From positions 1 through 32,175 of the forward strand of contig CALHCQ010000023.1 in the NCBI GenBank assembly GCA_937936645.1: a stretch of DNA of 32,175 nt, given 5' to 3'. The stretch comes from an uncultured Algibacter sp. (lineage in GTDB: Bacteria > Bacteroidota > Bacteroidia > Flavobacteriales > Flavobacteriaceae). The stretch's first letter is position 1. Each line of letters begins with the position of its first letter. The position numbers and the translations under genes were made by a program. Below are positions 1 through 9,829 of the stretch, in pieces. Below the pieces are notes generated by a model. The model saw only the letters and a list, made by a program, of their open reading frames with translations, was not told where the DNA came from and did not search any database.

Positions 1-3000
1 TCGTTACTTGGGTAGGGTACATTAATAAAGACTCTGTTTGTGTTAAAGCTGTTAAATGCAGCATAACTGTAGTTCATGTAAAAGCCTCCTAAATCGTTTT
101 TGTTAATAGGTATGGTTATACTTTTACTATTGTTATTTAGGGTTATTATTTGTGTTTTAACAATGGTGTTGTTTTTTTCTATGTGCAGTGTTATAGAAAT
201 AGGGTTTGCAGCACTTTGTAAAGTTACTATGGCAGACTCGTTTGTGCTATAGCTGTCTTTGTTTGTTGTGATATTAAAAAGAGCATGGTCTGCTACTAAT
301 TTGCTATCTGTATCATGTAATATCGTTTTTGCTTGGTTGGTTACAGTAAGTCCGTCTTTGTCTTTAGTTTCTAGAGTTATTAAGTAGGCACCAGGTTTCC
401 ATGTTTTAATTTTATTTAAAGCTATGTTTTTTGATAGGCTGGTGTTAAAGTCTTTTTCTAATACCAAATCACCTTTTTTCCAGTTTGCTTCTAAGTCTTC
501 GTTATTATAAGCATCGTGCGGAAAGCGTGCTTTAAATTCGCTTTCATTTAATATTTTATAATCGGGAGTTTCCCAAGGTCTTGGTCTAAAAACTTGGTTT
601 GGAGCTAATAATTTATATATTTTAATTTGGCCTTTTGCTGGTGTAAAAACACCATCAAGATTTGTTGTGTTTATATTTATTTGTTGTTCTTTTTTCGATT
701 TATAGATGTTATCAGCAACATCTATTTGTGCTATTAAACTATGGTAGCCAACATTAACATGGGTTGTGTTGCTTCGAGTTTCACCATTAATATCTGTTAC
801 ATCTACAGTTATTGTATACGTAAATATAGGGCGGTTTTCTTTTTTTGCTCCTGGGTCTGGTATCGCTTTAAAGTTTATAGTGAACTCGCCTTTATTATTT
901 GTGATGCTATTGCCTTGTGCTATTTCTTGATTTTGATTGTTGTAATAAGGTTTGCGCCAAAAAGACCAGTGTAGGTGTCTTGTTTTTCTTTCTACACGAA
1001 ATACAACTTTTGCATTTGTAATTGCGCTACCTGTAAAGGCTAAGCTTTTACCTTTTAAACGCACTGTTTCGTTAATTTTATAGTTTTTACTAATTGGTAA
1101 AAAGTCTACGTTAAATTTAGGGCGTTTGTAGTCTTCTACCGCGAAATAATGTCTGTCTTTAATACCGTTACTCGAGTTGCCAACCACAAGATAGTATTGC
1201 CCGTTTAAACCCATTTTTGGTAATATAAAAGCACCATGTATAGATCCGAAATTATTAGTTTGTAGGCTAAGTGTTTTTAATTTTTCGTTATTAGCATTGT
1301 AAAGCGTTGCGTAACAGTTTTGGTTTGCTAATACTGTAGTTTTTAAAGTGTCTTTTTTTATAAAAATAGATTTAAAGTAGACCGTTTGAGCAGGTCTATA
1401 TATGGCGCGGTCTGTAAATGTAAACGCTTTGTGGGTTGTTGTTTTTTTATGTTGCTTGTAAGTTTTACTTAGATAATAATTGTTAAAAATAACCTTGTTA
1501 TTTGGAGCTTCCACTTCTATAGATAAGTTGCGGTAATAATGAGTGTCTTTTTTTATTTTTACTTCTCCAAAATTATTAGTGGTGTAATGTTTAGAGGTGT
1601 TATTCTTTAGGTTGTCTACGGTGTAATTAAATGTTACCATCGTGTTTTTTAATGGCGCACCGTTGTTTCGGTTTATAAACTGAAATATGTTAAAGTTTTT
1701 ATCTGCGTTCTTTACTACAGCTACATCAGTAACATAAAAGCTGTTAATGGCAAATATTTTAGAGGCAGTATCTGTTTCTGCAAAAATTATATAATTGCCT
1801 TGGTTTAGTTTTGGAACTGTAATTTCTACACGATGTGCTTGGTAATCGTTTTTGTTAGGTAACTTACTACTCCAGTTTTTATGAATTTTAAGTTTGTTTA
1901 AAAAAGCTTTTTTACTTTCAGGATCACGATTAGTTTTATGCCATTTTTCTAATTGCGTATTAGTAATTTTAAATATTTTAAAATTAACATTGTTTATGTT
2001 TTTATAGTAAATAAGTGTTCTTGCATCTTTTTGAGTTGGTAAAAAGTCTTCTGCTGTAATTTGTAACAAAGGCTGTGTTATGTTTTGTTTTAAAATAGCA
2101 CATTTTTTTGCGGCTCTGCTGTTAGGGTGTTTACTTATAATGTGGTTACATGTTTCTAGAGCTTCTTTGGCTTTCCAACGGTGTTTTTCTTCGGTTATAG
2201 GTACAAAGCTTGAGGCTAAAGTATTGTTTAAGTAAGCAATCTCGTATTCGTATAAACTACTACTTGAGTGATTTTTTATTTGAGATAATTCTTGGTTAAG
2301 CGTTTTTAAAAAGAGAGCGTTAATGTTAGCAAAGGTTGCATGCCGTCTAACATATTTTAATCGGTCTATATTTATTTCGGTTAGTGCTTCTATATTATTG
2401 TTTTTTAAATGAAAAGCAATAAGTTTTTGGTATATTTTTAAGGCGTTTAGTTGTAGAGAGTTATTGTGTTTTGAGGTGATGCTAAGTTTAGAAAACATTT
2501 TCGCATCGCTTAAAAAATCTATATTATCAATTTTAAAATTATAAGCAGGTTTAGTAATGTTTCTTTCTTTGGTTTTGTAGAAATTTAAGGCATCATTACA
2601 TAAAAAATCGTAAAGTGTTGGGCGGTATGTTTTAGAGTTTTTCTTTAAGATTAAAATATCATTATAGGTGCTTAAATCTTCCAGCTGCAGCATTAATGCT
2701 GGCTTTAAAGCTTCGTTATATAGACTACTAATATCTGTGAAAAGAGTTTGTAGATCCCAGGTTCTAAAATCGTTAGGATTTACTTTTTTTAATGTTTTAC
2801 TTCTATTATAAAAGCGCCATCTGTTTTGTTTAAAATAATCCCAATATAGATTCGCTAAAACGTTTTGTAATATGTTTTTTTTAGGAAAAGCACTCGTGTT
2901 AATACTCTGCTTTATGGTGTTTACAATTTTTAATTGCGCATCTTCTTCTAGCGTTAATATGTATTTACTTTTGTATAGTAATGTTTTAATTTGTTGGGTT

Positions 3001-3170
3001 TGGTTATTATCTTTTTGGGCAAGAACTTCTATACTTTTAAGTTTTTTAAATGCCGATTTTGTTAAACCTTTGTTTTCTAGAGTTTCAATTTCTTTCCAAA
3101 GTGCATTATAATCTTGGCTGTATGTTGTTATAGAAAAAAATAAGATTAAAATGATTAAAATATTTTTCAT
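1..3170 (-). CDS. Alpha-2-macroglobulin family protein with N-terminal signal peptide (C-terminal part outside window)
   Basis: Reverse-strand ATG at 3170 gives MKNILIILILFFSITTYSQDYNALWKEIETLENKGLTKSAFKKLKSIEVLAQ... (signal peptide). The same frame reads FYVTDVAVVKNADKNFNIFQ near 1739-1681 and PINKNDLGGFYMNYSYAAFNSFNTNRVFINVPYPSN at 110-3, typical of bacteroidetal A2M-like proteins. Open to the left edge (at least about 1056 codons). Not in the ORF track because it has no stop in the window. Confidence 0.85.
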   Translation of the reverse strand, partial: MKNILIILILFFSITTYSQDYNALWKEIETLENKGLTKSAFKKLKSIEVLAQKDNNQTQQIKTLLYKSKYILTLEEDAQLKIVNTIKQSINTSAFPKKNILQNVLANLYWDYFKQNRWRFYNRSKTLKKVNPNDFRTWDLQTLFTDISSLYNEALKPALMLQLEDLSTYNDILILKKNSKTYRPTLYDFLCNDALNFYKTKERNITKPAYNFKIDNIDFLSDAKMFSKLSITSKHNNSLQLNALKIYQKLIAFHLKNNNIEALTEINIDRLKYVRRHATFANINALFLKTLNQELSQIKNHSSSSLYEYEIAYLNNTLASSFVPITEEKHRWKAKEALETCNHIISKHPNSRAAKKCAILKQNITQPLLQITAEDFLPTQKDARTLIYYKNINNVNFKIFKITNTQLEKWHKTNRDPESKKAFLNKLKIHKNWSSKLPNKNDYQAHRVEITVPKLNQGNYIIFAETDTASKIFAINSFYVTDVAVVKNADKNFNIFQFINRNNGAPLKNTMVTFNYTVDNLKNNTSKHYTTNNFGEVKIKKDTHYYRNLSIEVEAPNNKVIFNNYYLSKTYKQHKKTTTHKAFTFTDRAIYRPAQTVYFKSIFIKKDTLKTTVLANQNCYATLYNANNEKLKTLSLQTNNFGSIHGAFILPKMGLNGQYYLVVGNSSNGIKDRHYFAVEDYKRPKFNVDFLPISKNYKINETVRLKGKSLAFTGSAITNAKVVFRVERKTRHLHWSFWRKPYYNNQNQEIAQGNSITNNKGEFTINFKAIPDPGAKKENRPIFTYTITVDVTDINGETRSNTTHVNVGYHSLIAQIDVADNIYKSKKEQQININTTNLDGVFTPAKGQIKIYKLLAPNQVFRPRPWETPDYKILNESEFKARFPHDAYNNEDLEANWKKGDLVLEKDFNTSLSKNIALNKIKTWKPGAYLITLETKDKDGLTVTNQAKTILHDTDSKLVADHALFNITTNKDSYSTNESAIVTLQSAANPISITLHIEKNNTIVKTQIITLNNNSKSITIPINKNDLGGFYMNYSYAAFNSFNTNRVFINVPYPSN

Positions 3171-3315
3171 AAGTCTTGCAGTTTGTGTGTAATTAAGCTT
3201 CAAAAGTTATTCCAAAAAAAATGAATTTCTTAAGAACAATATTTTTAGTTTAGTGAAGTTAGTTATTTTAGTGCGATATAAGAAAGTTTAACCTTGTGTT
3301 TTCGACCTTAAAAAT

Positions 3316-4278
3316 ATGATTAGATTATTGTTAGTGCTCTTGTTTCCGTTTTGCTTACTAGCTCAAAATGGTTTAGATGAGGTGCCAAATTTATTTAAAG
3401 ATAAGCAATTTGTTTTGGCAGAACAGTTGGTGAAAGAGTATCTCGTAACATCGCCTAAAAACATACAAGCCATAGAGTATTTAGGTGATGCATACGGTTA
3501 CCAAAAGCAATGGGACAAGGCTATTTTACATTATAAAACACTAGTAGATAGTTTGCCAAATAATGCAAATTACCATTATAAGTATGGTGGTGCTCTTGGC
3601 ATGAAAGCTTTGTCTATTAGTAAAATAAAGGCATTAAGTCTTATAGGAGATATTAAAGAATCTTTTTTAAAAGCAGCCTCGCTAGATCCAGAACATATAC
3701 AAGTTCGTTGGGCTTTGGTAGAGCTTTATATGCAACTGCCGGGTATAATTGGAGGTAGTAAATCGAAATCTTTAATGTTTGCAAACCAATTAGAAGCTTT
3801 GTCTTTAGTAGATGGTTATTTAGCAAAAGGTTATATTTATGAATATGATGATGCGCCAAAAGAAGCCGAGTTGTATTACAAAAAAGCCATTAATATTGGT
3901 AACGATTTATCTTGTTACAGTAAACTAACAGCTTTTTATGAAAAACAAAACGAACCAACTAAGGCTATAAGAAATATAGAAGAAGCGCAAGCAAGACACA
4001 AAAACAAGCGCAATGCCTTGCATTACCAAATAGGAAAAGTTGCTGCAGAGTATAATTTACAGTTAGACAAAGGAGAACAATGTTTAAAAAATTACATAGA
4101 AAATTACACGCCTGCAGATGGTGTGCCAAAAGCTTGGGCTTATTATAGGTTGTCTCAAATATACACACACAATAAAAACAAGCGTATGGCACTAACTTAT
4201 ATCGATTTAGCGCTACAAGAAATTCCTCGAAAAAAACCTTTCGAACTTCAAAAAGAAAAGATCTTAAGTTTAAATTAA
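3316..4278 (+). CDS. Secreted tetratricopeptide repeat protein
   Basis: Signal peptide MIRLLLVLLFPFCLLAQ followed by TPR-like helical repeats (IEYLGDAYGYQKQWDKAILHYKTLVDSLPNN; AYYRLSQIYTHNKNKRMALTYIDLAL). Confidence 0.8.
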   Translation: MIRLLLVLLFPFCLLAQNGLDEVPNLFKDKQFVLAEQLVKEYLVTSPKNIQAIEYLGDAYGYQKQWDKAILHYKTLVDSLPNNANYHYKYGGALGMKALSISKIKALSLIGDIKESFLKAASLDPEHIQVRWALVELYMQLPGIIGGSKSKSLMFANQLEALSLVDGYLAKGYIYEYDDAPKEAELYYKKAINIGNDLSCYSKLTAFYEKQNEPTKAIRNIEEAQARHKNKRNALHYQIGKVAAEYNLQLDKGEQCLKNYIENYTPADGVPKAWAYYRLSQIYTHNKNKRMALTYIDLALQEIPRKKPFELQKEKILSLN

Positions 4279-4411
4279 CGTCATTTAAAATAATTTAAAA
4301 CACACCAATTTAAAAATTAATACAAGATTATGGTGGCTTAAATGTAAAACCGTGTTTCAAAGAATCAATAAATAATTTGGAATTTGGTAATTTGAGCTTG
4401 ATATTTGTTTT

Positions 4412-5770
4412 ATGAACGTACATTTTATAGCCATAGGTGGCGCAGCTATGCATAACCTAGCCCTAGCATTACATCACAAAGGATATCAAGTAACAGGAAG
4501 CGACGATGTTATTTTCGATCCTTCAAAAACAAGACTAGAAGCTCAAGGCTTATTACCAGAAGCTTTTGGTTGGTATCCAGAAAAAATAACAACAAATTTA
4601 GACGCTGTTGTTTTAGGTATGCATGCTAAAGCCGATAACCCTGAGCTAATAAAAGCACAGGAATTGGGTGTAAAAATATACAGTTATCCAGAATTTCTTT
4701 ACGAACAGTCTAAACATAAAACGCGTGTAGTAATAGGCGGTAGTCATGGTAAAACCACCATTACTTCTATGATATTGCATGTTATGCATTACCACGACAG
4801 AGATGTCGATTATATGGTTGGCGCCCAGCTAGAAGGGTTCGATGTTATGGTAAAGCTTACTGAAGATAACGATTTTATAGTTTTAGAAGGAGACGAGTAT
4901 TTAAGCTCTCCTATAGATAGAAGGCCTAAATTTCATTTATATAAACCTAATATAGCGCTATTAAGCGGTATTGCCTGGGACCACATAAACGTATTTCCAA
5001 CCTATCAAAATTATGTAGAACAGTTCGATATTTTTGTTAACTCCATAGTAAATGGAGGGAGTATAAGTTATAATGAAGAGGATGCCGAAGTTAAACGTGT
5101 CGTAGAAACCAGTGATAATCCTATAAGGAAAATAGCTTATAATACGCCCACTTATACTGTTGCGAATGGCGAAACGTTACTAGACACACCAGATGGTGAC
5201 TTACCCATAGAGATTTTTGGTAAACATAATTTAAATAATTTAGCAGGGGCCAAATGGATTTGCCAACACATGGGCATCGACGAAGACGATTTTTACGAAG
5301 CTATAGCTACCTTTAAAGGCGCTAGCAAACGCTTAGAAAAAATTGCAGAAACCACCGAAAGTGTTATTTATAAAGATTTTGCACACTCGCCAAGTAAAGT
5401 TCTTGCAACAACTAATGCTGTAAAAGAACAATATGACCATCGCGAATTAATAGCCTGTTTAGAATTACATACCTATAGTAGTTTAGATGCTAATTTTTTA
5501 AAAGAATATAAAAATGCTTTAAATAAAGCCGATAAAGCCGTTGTTTTTTATTCTCCAGAAGCATTAAAAATAAAAAAATTAGAAGCAGTAAGTGAAGACC
5601 AAATAAAAGATGCTTTTAATAGAGACGATTTAATTGTTTTTACAAACCCAGATGCTTTTAAGACCTTTTTATTTAATCAAGACTTAAAACAAAAGGCATT
5701 GTTATTAATGAGTTCTGGTAATTACGGAGGTTTAGATTTTCAGAATGTGAGCGAATTGTTAAAAAAATAG
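4412..5770 (+). CDS. mpl: UDP-N-acetylmuramate:L-alanyl-gamma-D-glutamyl-meso-diaminopimelate ligase-like Mur ligase
   Basis: Mur ligase start MNVHFIAIGGAAMHNLALALHHKGYQVTGSDD; P-loop GGSHGKTTITSMILH; YKDFAHSPSKVLAT; FGKHNLNNLAGA. Mpl-type rather than MurC-type sequence. Confidence 0.88.
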   Translation: MNVHFIAIGGAAMHNLALALHHKGYQVTGSDDVIFDPSKTRLEAQGLLPEAFGWYPEKITTNLDAVVLGMHAKADNPELIKAQELGVKIYSYPEFLYEQSKHKTRVVIGGSHGKTTITSMILHVMHYHDRDVDYMVGAQLEGFDVMVKLTEDNDFIVLEGDEYLSSPIDRRPKFHLYKPNIALLSGIAWDHINVFPTYQNYVEQFDIFVNSIVNGGSISYNEEDAEVKRVVETSDNPIRKIAYNTPTYTVANGETLLDTPDGDLPIEIFGKHNLNNLAGAKWICQHMGIDEDDFYEAIATFKGASKRLEKIAETTESVIYKDFAHSPSKVLATTNAVKEQYDHRELIACLELHTYSSLDANFLKEYKNALNKADKAVVFYSPEALKIKKLEAVSEDQIKDAFNRDDLIVFTNPDAFKTFLFNQDLKQKALLLMSSGNYGGLDFQNVSELLKK

Positions 5771-5944
5771 TGATTTTGCATAAAAATTAAGGTTTTAATG
5801 TAAAATTAACATCATTTTTTATTCTTCTAAGTTATTTTTGTAGGTTTTTTATTCTGATAATTGTACTTTTGTGGATGAAAAACGATAAATTTCGTTAAAA
5901 AACTAATTCACATCATTAATTGATATTTAAAGTTATAATTTAAG

Positions 5945-7687
5945 ATGTCAAAACCTGTTCTACATAGCTTATTAAAAAAGCAATTAGAAAAATCGAATTT
6001 AAAAGTCGACGATCCAAAGTATGCGTCTTTTTTAGAAATGATTAGTGCATCTTATAAAAGCTATGATGGAGATGTGCTTAACCTTGCCAATGCTTACCAA
6101 CAAAACTCTAAAGAGCTAATTTCGGCCAACAAGAAATTAGTTTTCGAAAGAGATCACACCAAAACACAGTTAGAGAATATTGTAGCCAATGTAGAAGGTG
6201 TTATTTTTGAAACCGATTTACATGGTTGTTTTACTTTTTTAAATAAAGCATGGGAAACATACACAGGACATGCTGTAGAGCGGTCTTTAGGAAAAAGCTA
6301 TAAATACTTTTTAAATGTAACCGGCATTCAGGAAGTAGATGAGTTCAAAGAGCTTTTTTCAAGAGAAAAGAAGAATGAAAAGTTTATATTCAAATTTAAA
6401 AAGAAAAAGAGCTACATGTGGTTCGAGATTAAAGCAAAACTGAACTACTGCTCCCAAGGTAAACCTTGTGGTTTTATAGGTACTATTGTAGATGTAACTA
6501 CTTTAAAAAACACCGAGTTAGAACTTAATAAAGCCAGTAAGTCTAAAGATAATTTTTTATCTACAATGTCTCATGAAATACGAACGCCTTTAAATGCTGT
6601 AACAGGTTTGTCAAATATTCTTTTAATGGAAGAGTATTTACCCGAACAAGCCGAAAATTTAAAAGCTTTAAAATATTCTGGAGAGCATTTACTAGGTTTA
6701 ATAAACGACTTGTTAGACTTTAATAAAATTAAATCTGGTAAGTTAAAAATAGCCGAAAAAGATTTTAGTTTAAAACATTTTTTAGAAAATATAAATTCTC
6801 ACTTTAGTATACGTACCAAAGAGAAAGGTTTGCGTTTTAATTTGGTAAAACAAAGAGACGTGCCAACCAATGTTATTGGAGACCAACTTAAACTCGCTCA
6901 GGTTATAAAAAACTTATTAAGTAATTCGCTTAAATTTACAGAAAAAGGTAGCGTATCGTTATTTGTAAGAAGTCTAGGTATAGATGAGAATAAAGTAAAA
7001 CTAGAGTTTAAAGTTGTAGATACAGGAATAGGAATTCCTAAAAGTAGACAGAATGCTATTTTTGAAAGTTTCATGCAAGCAAAAACAGAAACTGCAATAA
7101 AATATGGAGGTTCAGGCTTAGGCTTGTCTATAAGTAAAAAGCTATTAGAACTTCAAAATAGTAGTTTAAGTGTAGAGAGCGATTCAGGTAAAGGTGCTGC
7201 ATTTACTTTTGTTATAGATTATAAAGTTAGTAATAGGTTAAATCTATACGAGCCAGAAATGGTTAAAATGCAACCTGATTACGATCCTTTAAATGTTAAA
7301 GTATTAGTTGCAGAAGATAATAAGATGAATGTTTTGATATTGAAACGTTTCTTTATGAAATGGAAGGTGACTTTTGAAGTTGCCGAAAATGGTCGTGAGG
7401 TTTTAGGTTATTTAGAAAAATCAGACTACGATATCATTTTAATGGATTTGCAAATGCCAATATTAGATGGATATCAAACCACAAAAATTATAAGAAACCT
7501 ATCTTCATCTAAATCTAAAATACCTATAGTAGCCTTAACAGCCTTTGCACAAACCGATATAAAAGAGAAAACGATACATTATAAAATGAATGGTTTTTTA
7601 GGAAAACCTTTCGATCCTATTAAATTATACAACATATTAAAATCGTATGGCAAAGAAGGGAGCGCATACAAAAAAAGGTTAGCATAA
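5945..7687 (+). CDS. PAS domain hybrid sensor histidine kinase with C-terminal receiver domain
   Basis: PAS-like region (ENIVANVEGVIFETDLHGCFTFLNKAWETYTG), HisKA H-box STMSHEIRTPLNAV, N box KNLLSNSLKFTEKG, G boxes DTGIGIP and YGGSGLGLSISKKL, REC domain VLVAEDNKMN...DIILMDLQMPILDGYQ...VALTAFA. No obvious TM segments. Confidence 0.93.
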   Translation: MSKPVLHSLLKKQLEKSNLKVDDPKYASFLEMISASYKSYDGDVLNLANAYQQNSKELISANKKLVFERDHTKTQLENIVANVEGVIFETDLHGCFTFLNKAWETYTGHAVERSLGKSYKYFLNVTGIQEVDEFKELFSREKKNEKFIFKFKKKKSYMWFEIKAKLNYCSQGKPCGFIGTIVDVTTLKNTELELNKASKSKDNFLSTMSHEIRTPLNAVTGLSNILLMEEYLPEQAENLKALKYSGEHLLGLINDLLDFNKIKSGKLKIAEKDFSLKHFLENINSHFSIRTKEKGLRFNLVKQRDVPTNVIGDQLKLAQVIKNLLSNSLKFTEKGSVSLFVRSLGIDENKVKLEFKVVDTGIGIPKSRQNAIFESFMQAKTETAIKYGGSGLGLSISKKLLELQNSSLSVESDSGKGAAFTFVIDYKVSNRLNLYEPEMVKMQPDYDPLNVKVLVAEDNKMNVLILKRFFMKWKVTFEVAENGREVLGYLEKSDYDIILMDLQMPILDGYQTTKIIRNLSSSKSKIPIVALTAFAQTDIKEKTIHYKMNGFLGKPFDPIKLYNILKSYGKEGSAYKKRLA

Positions 7688-7746
7688 TATTTGTAATAAC
7701 GCTATTAAATATTTTTTACCATTGTGTAATCTTTAGATCTTAAAAA

Positions 7747-8442
7747 ATGACTAATAAGACCTCGTTTTCAATAAAAGAATGGTCTCAAGACGATAGACCA
7801 CGAGAAAAATTGTTGCTCAAAGGTCAGTCTGCATTAAGTCATGCCGAATTATTAGCAATTCTTATTGGTTCTGGCAATAAAAACGAAAGCGCTGTAGCCT
7901 TATGTAAGCGTATTTTTAACAGTGTAAACAATAATTTAGGGACGCTTGGTAAATGCTCGATACAAGAGCTAACAAGTTTTAAAGGTATTGGAGAAGCTAA
8001 AGCAATTACAATACTAGCGGCATTAGAGTTAGGTAGAAGGCATCGCAGTGAGGCTGCTTTAAATCAAGATAAAATTACATCTAGTCGTTCTGTTTTTGAA
8101 TTAATGCAACCATTAATCGGGGCGCTTAGTCATGAAGAATTTTGGATACTATATTTAAACAACTCCAATAAAATAATTACTAAAAACCAAGAAAGTAAAG
8201 GGGGCATAACAGGAACTTTGGTAGATGTGCGCTTGGTTTTAAAAAAAGCACTAGAAACAGGAGCGACAGGACTTATTTTAGCACACAACCATCCGTCTGG
8301 TACTTTACAAGCAAGTGAGGCAGATAAGCAAATTACTCAAAAATTGAAAACTGCAGCTCAAAGTTTAGACATAAAAGTTTTAGATCATCTTATTGTAACA
8401 GAAAAAGCATATTTTAGTTTTGCAGACCATGGTTTGTTGTAA
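7747..8442 (+). CDS. radC: RadC family JAB-domain protein (DNA repair protein RadC)
   Basis: IKEWSQDDRPREKLLLKGQSALSHAELLAILIGSG; HhH FKGIGEAKAITILAALELGRR; JAMM motif LAHNHPSGTLQASEAD. Confidence 0.95.
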   Translation: MTNKTSFSIKEWSQDDRPREKLLLKGQSALSHAELLAILIGSGNKNESAVALCKRIFNSVNNNLGTLGKCSIQELTSFKGIGEAKAITILAALELGRRHRSEAALNQDKITSSRSVFELMQPLIGALSHEEFWILYLNNSNKIITKNQESKGGITGTLVDVRLVLKKALETGATGLILAHNHPSGTLQASEADKQITQKLKTAAQSLDIKVLDHLIVTEKAYFSFADHGLL

Positions 8443-8494
8443 GTTTAGTATCATTACTTTTACAAAAAAATATAAATTGATACTTAAGTAAACA

Positions 8495-9793
8495 ATGCTT
8501 TTAGTTTATACACACAAAATATCACCTCGAGTAAAATATATATTTAAACATATATGTACACGAATTTTAGGTTTAGAAGTATCTTTTACAACAAAAATAG
8601 AAACCTTTATTGCTCACGATAGTTTAAAAATGTCTTACGCAAAACAACCGTTGGGTAATGAGTTTTTTATAAAAAGTCACGACTTGTTGTTCGAGCAAGG
8701 CTTGTCGGATATAGATATTAACGTGCAAAAATGGGACGATACTAAAGGCTTTTTTTTTAGTGGTGATAAAAGTAACTTACCGTTCGATGTTTTTGCTTCG
8801 GCATTTTATTTGCTTTCTAGGTATGAGGAGTATATGCCGCATGTAAAAGATGCTTACGGTCGGTTTTTAGCAACAGAAAGCATGGCTTATAAACATGATT
8901 TTTTACACCAACCGGTTGTAGATATATGGGCTTATAAATTTAAAGCTGCTTTAAAAAAATACTATCCAGACTTTTCGTTTCCAGAGGACAGAGTATATAA
9001 AATAAAACCAATTATAGATTGCCCAAGTGTATACCAATATAAATTAAAAGGAGTTTTTAGAACCTTAGGGGGAGCTATTAAAGATTTATTTTCTTTAGAG
9101 TTTAAAGAAGTATACATACGTTTTATGGTGGTTTTAGGTCTAAAAAAAGATCCTCATAATACATTCAATTATTTAATAAATAAACAAAAACAAACGGATT
9201 CTCAATTTGTTTTTTTCTTTTTAATAGGCGCTTTTTCTACTTACGATAAAGGCATTAGTATCAACAAAAAAAAGTTTATTTCTTTAATTAAGCAAGTAGC
9301 AGATTACTGTAAAGTAGGGTTAAAAACCTCGTATTTTTCCATTGATGATATTAATATCTTGAAAAAAGAAAAGTTAAAAATGGAATCTGTAATAAATAGA
9401 AATCTTTTAGCCTCTAGGCAATCTTACTCAAAATTAAATTTACCAGAATCTTATAGAAATTTAATAGATTTAGAAATTTATGAAGACTATACCATGGGCT
9501 ATGTAAATCATATTGGTTTTAGAGCCGGTTCTTGCACGCCTTTTTTGTTTTACGATTTAGACTACGAAATACAAACACCCTTAAAAATATACTCGTTTCA
9601 CCTTATGGATTATACGTTATTAAAAACTAAATCGTTGTTAGATAAGAAAGCGGTTTTAAATAATATTATAAATAGTGTAAAGCAAGTAAACGGACAATTT
9701 GTGCCAGTGTTTCATAACTATACTTTTAGTAATACTAAAAAATGGACAGGATTTAAAGCTTTGTTTAATATTGTGTTAAACTCCATAAAATAA
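8495..9793 (+). CDS. Polysaccharide deacetylase-like (NodB-fold) family protein, flavobacterial type
   Basis: LLSRYEEYMPHVKDAYGRFLATESMAYKHDFLHQPVVDIWAYKF and YRNLIDLEIYEDYTMGYVNHIGFRAGSCTPFLFYDL match my recollection of flavobacterial proteins annotated as polysaccharide deacetylase family. Confidence 0.75.
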   Translation: MLLVYTHKISPRVKYIFKHICTRILGLEVSFTTKIETFIAHDSLKMSYAKQPLGNEFFIKSHDLLFEQGLSDIDINVQKWDDTKGFFFSGDKSNLPFDVFASAFYLLSRYEEYMPHVKDAYGRFLATESMAYKHDFLHQPVVDIWAYKFKAALKKYYPDFSFPEDRVYKIKPIIDCPSVYQYKLKGVFRTLGGAIKDLFSLEFKEVYIRFMVVLGLKKDPHNTFNYLINKQKQTDSQFVFFFLIGAFSTYDKGISINKKKFISLIKQVADYCKVGLKTSYFSIDDINILKKEKLKMESVINRNLLASRQSYSKLNLPESYRNLIDLEIYEDYTMGYVNHIGFRAGSCTPFLFYDLDYEIQTPLKIYSFHLMDYTLLKTKSLLDKKAVLNNIINSVKQVNGQFVPVFHNYTFSNTKKWTGFKALFNIVLNSIK

Positions 9794-9829
9794 TCCGTTT
9801 CAAAAAATAAATAATTAATAATTTATCAC

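Noticed and set aside
741-3111. Plus-strand ORFs 741-974 and 2872-3111
   Set aside because: Lie antisense inside the long open A2M-like frame; composition not protein-like.
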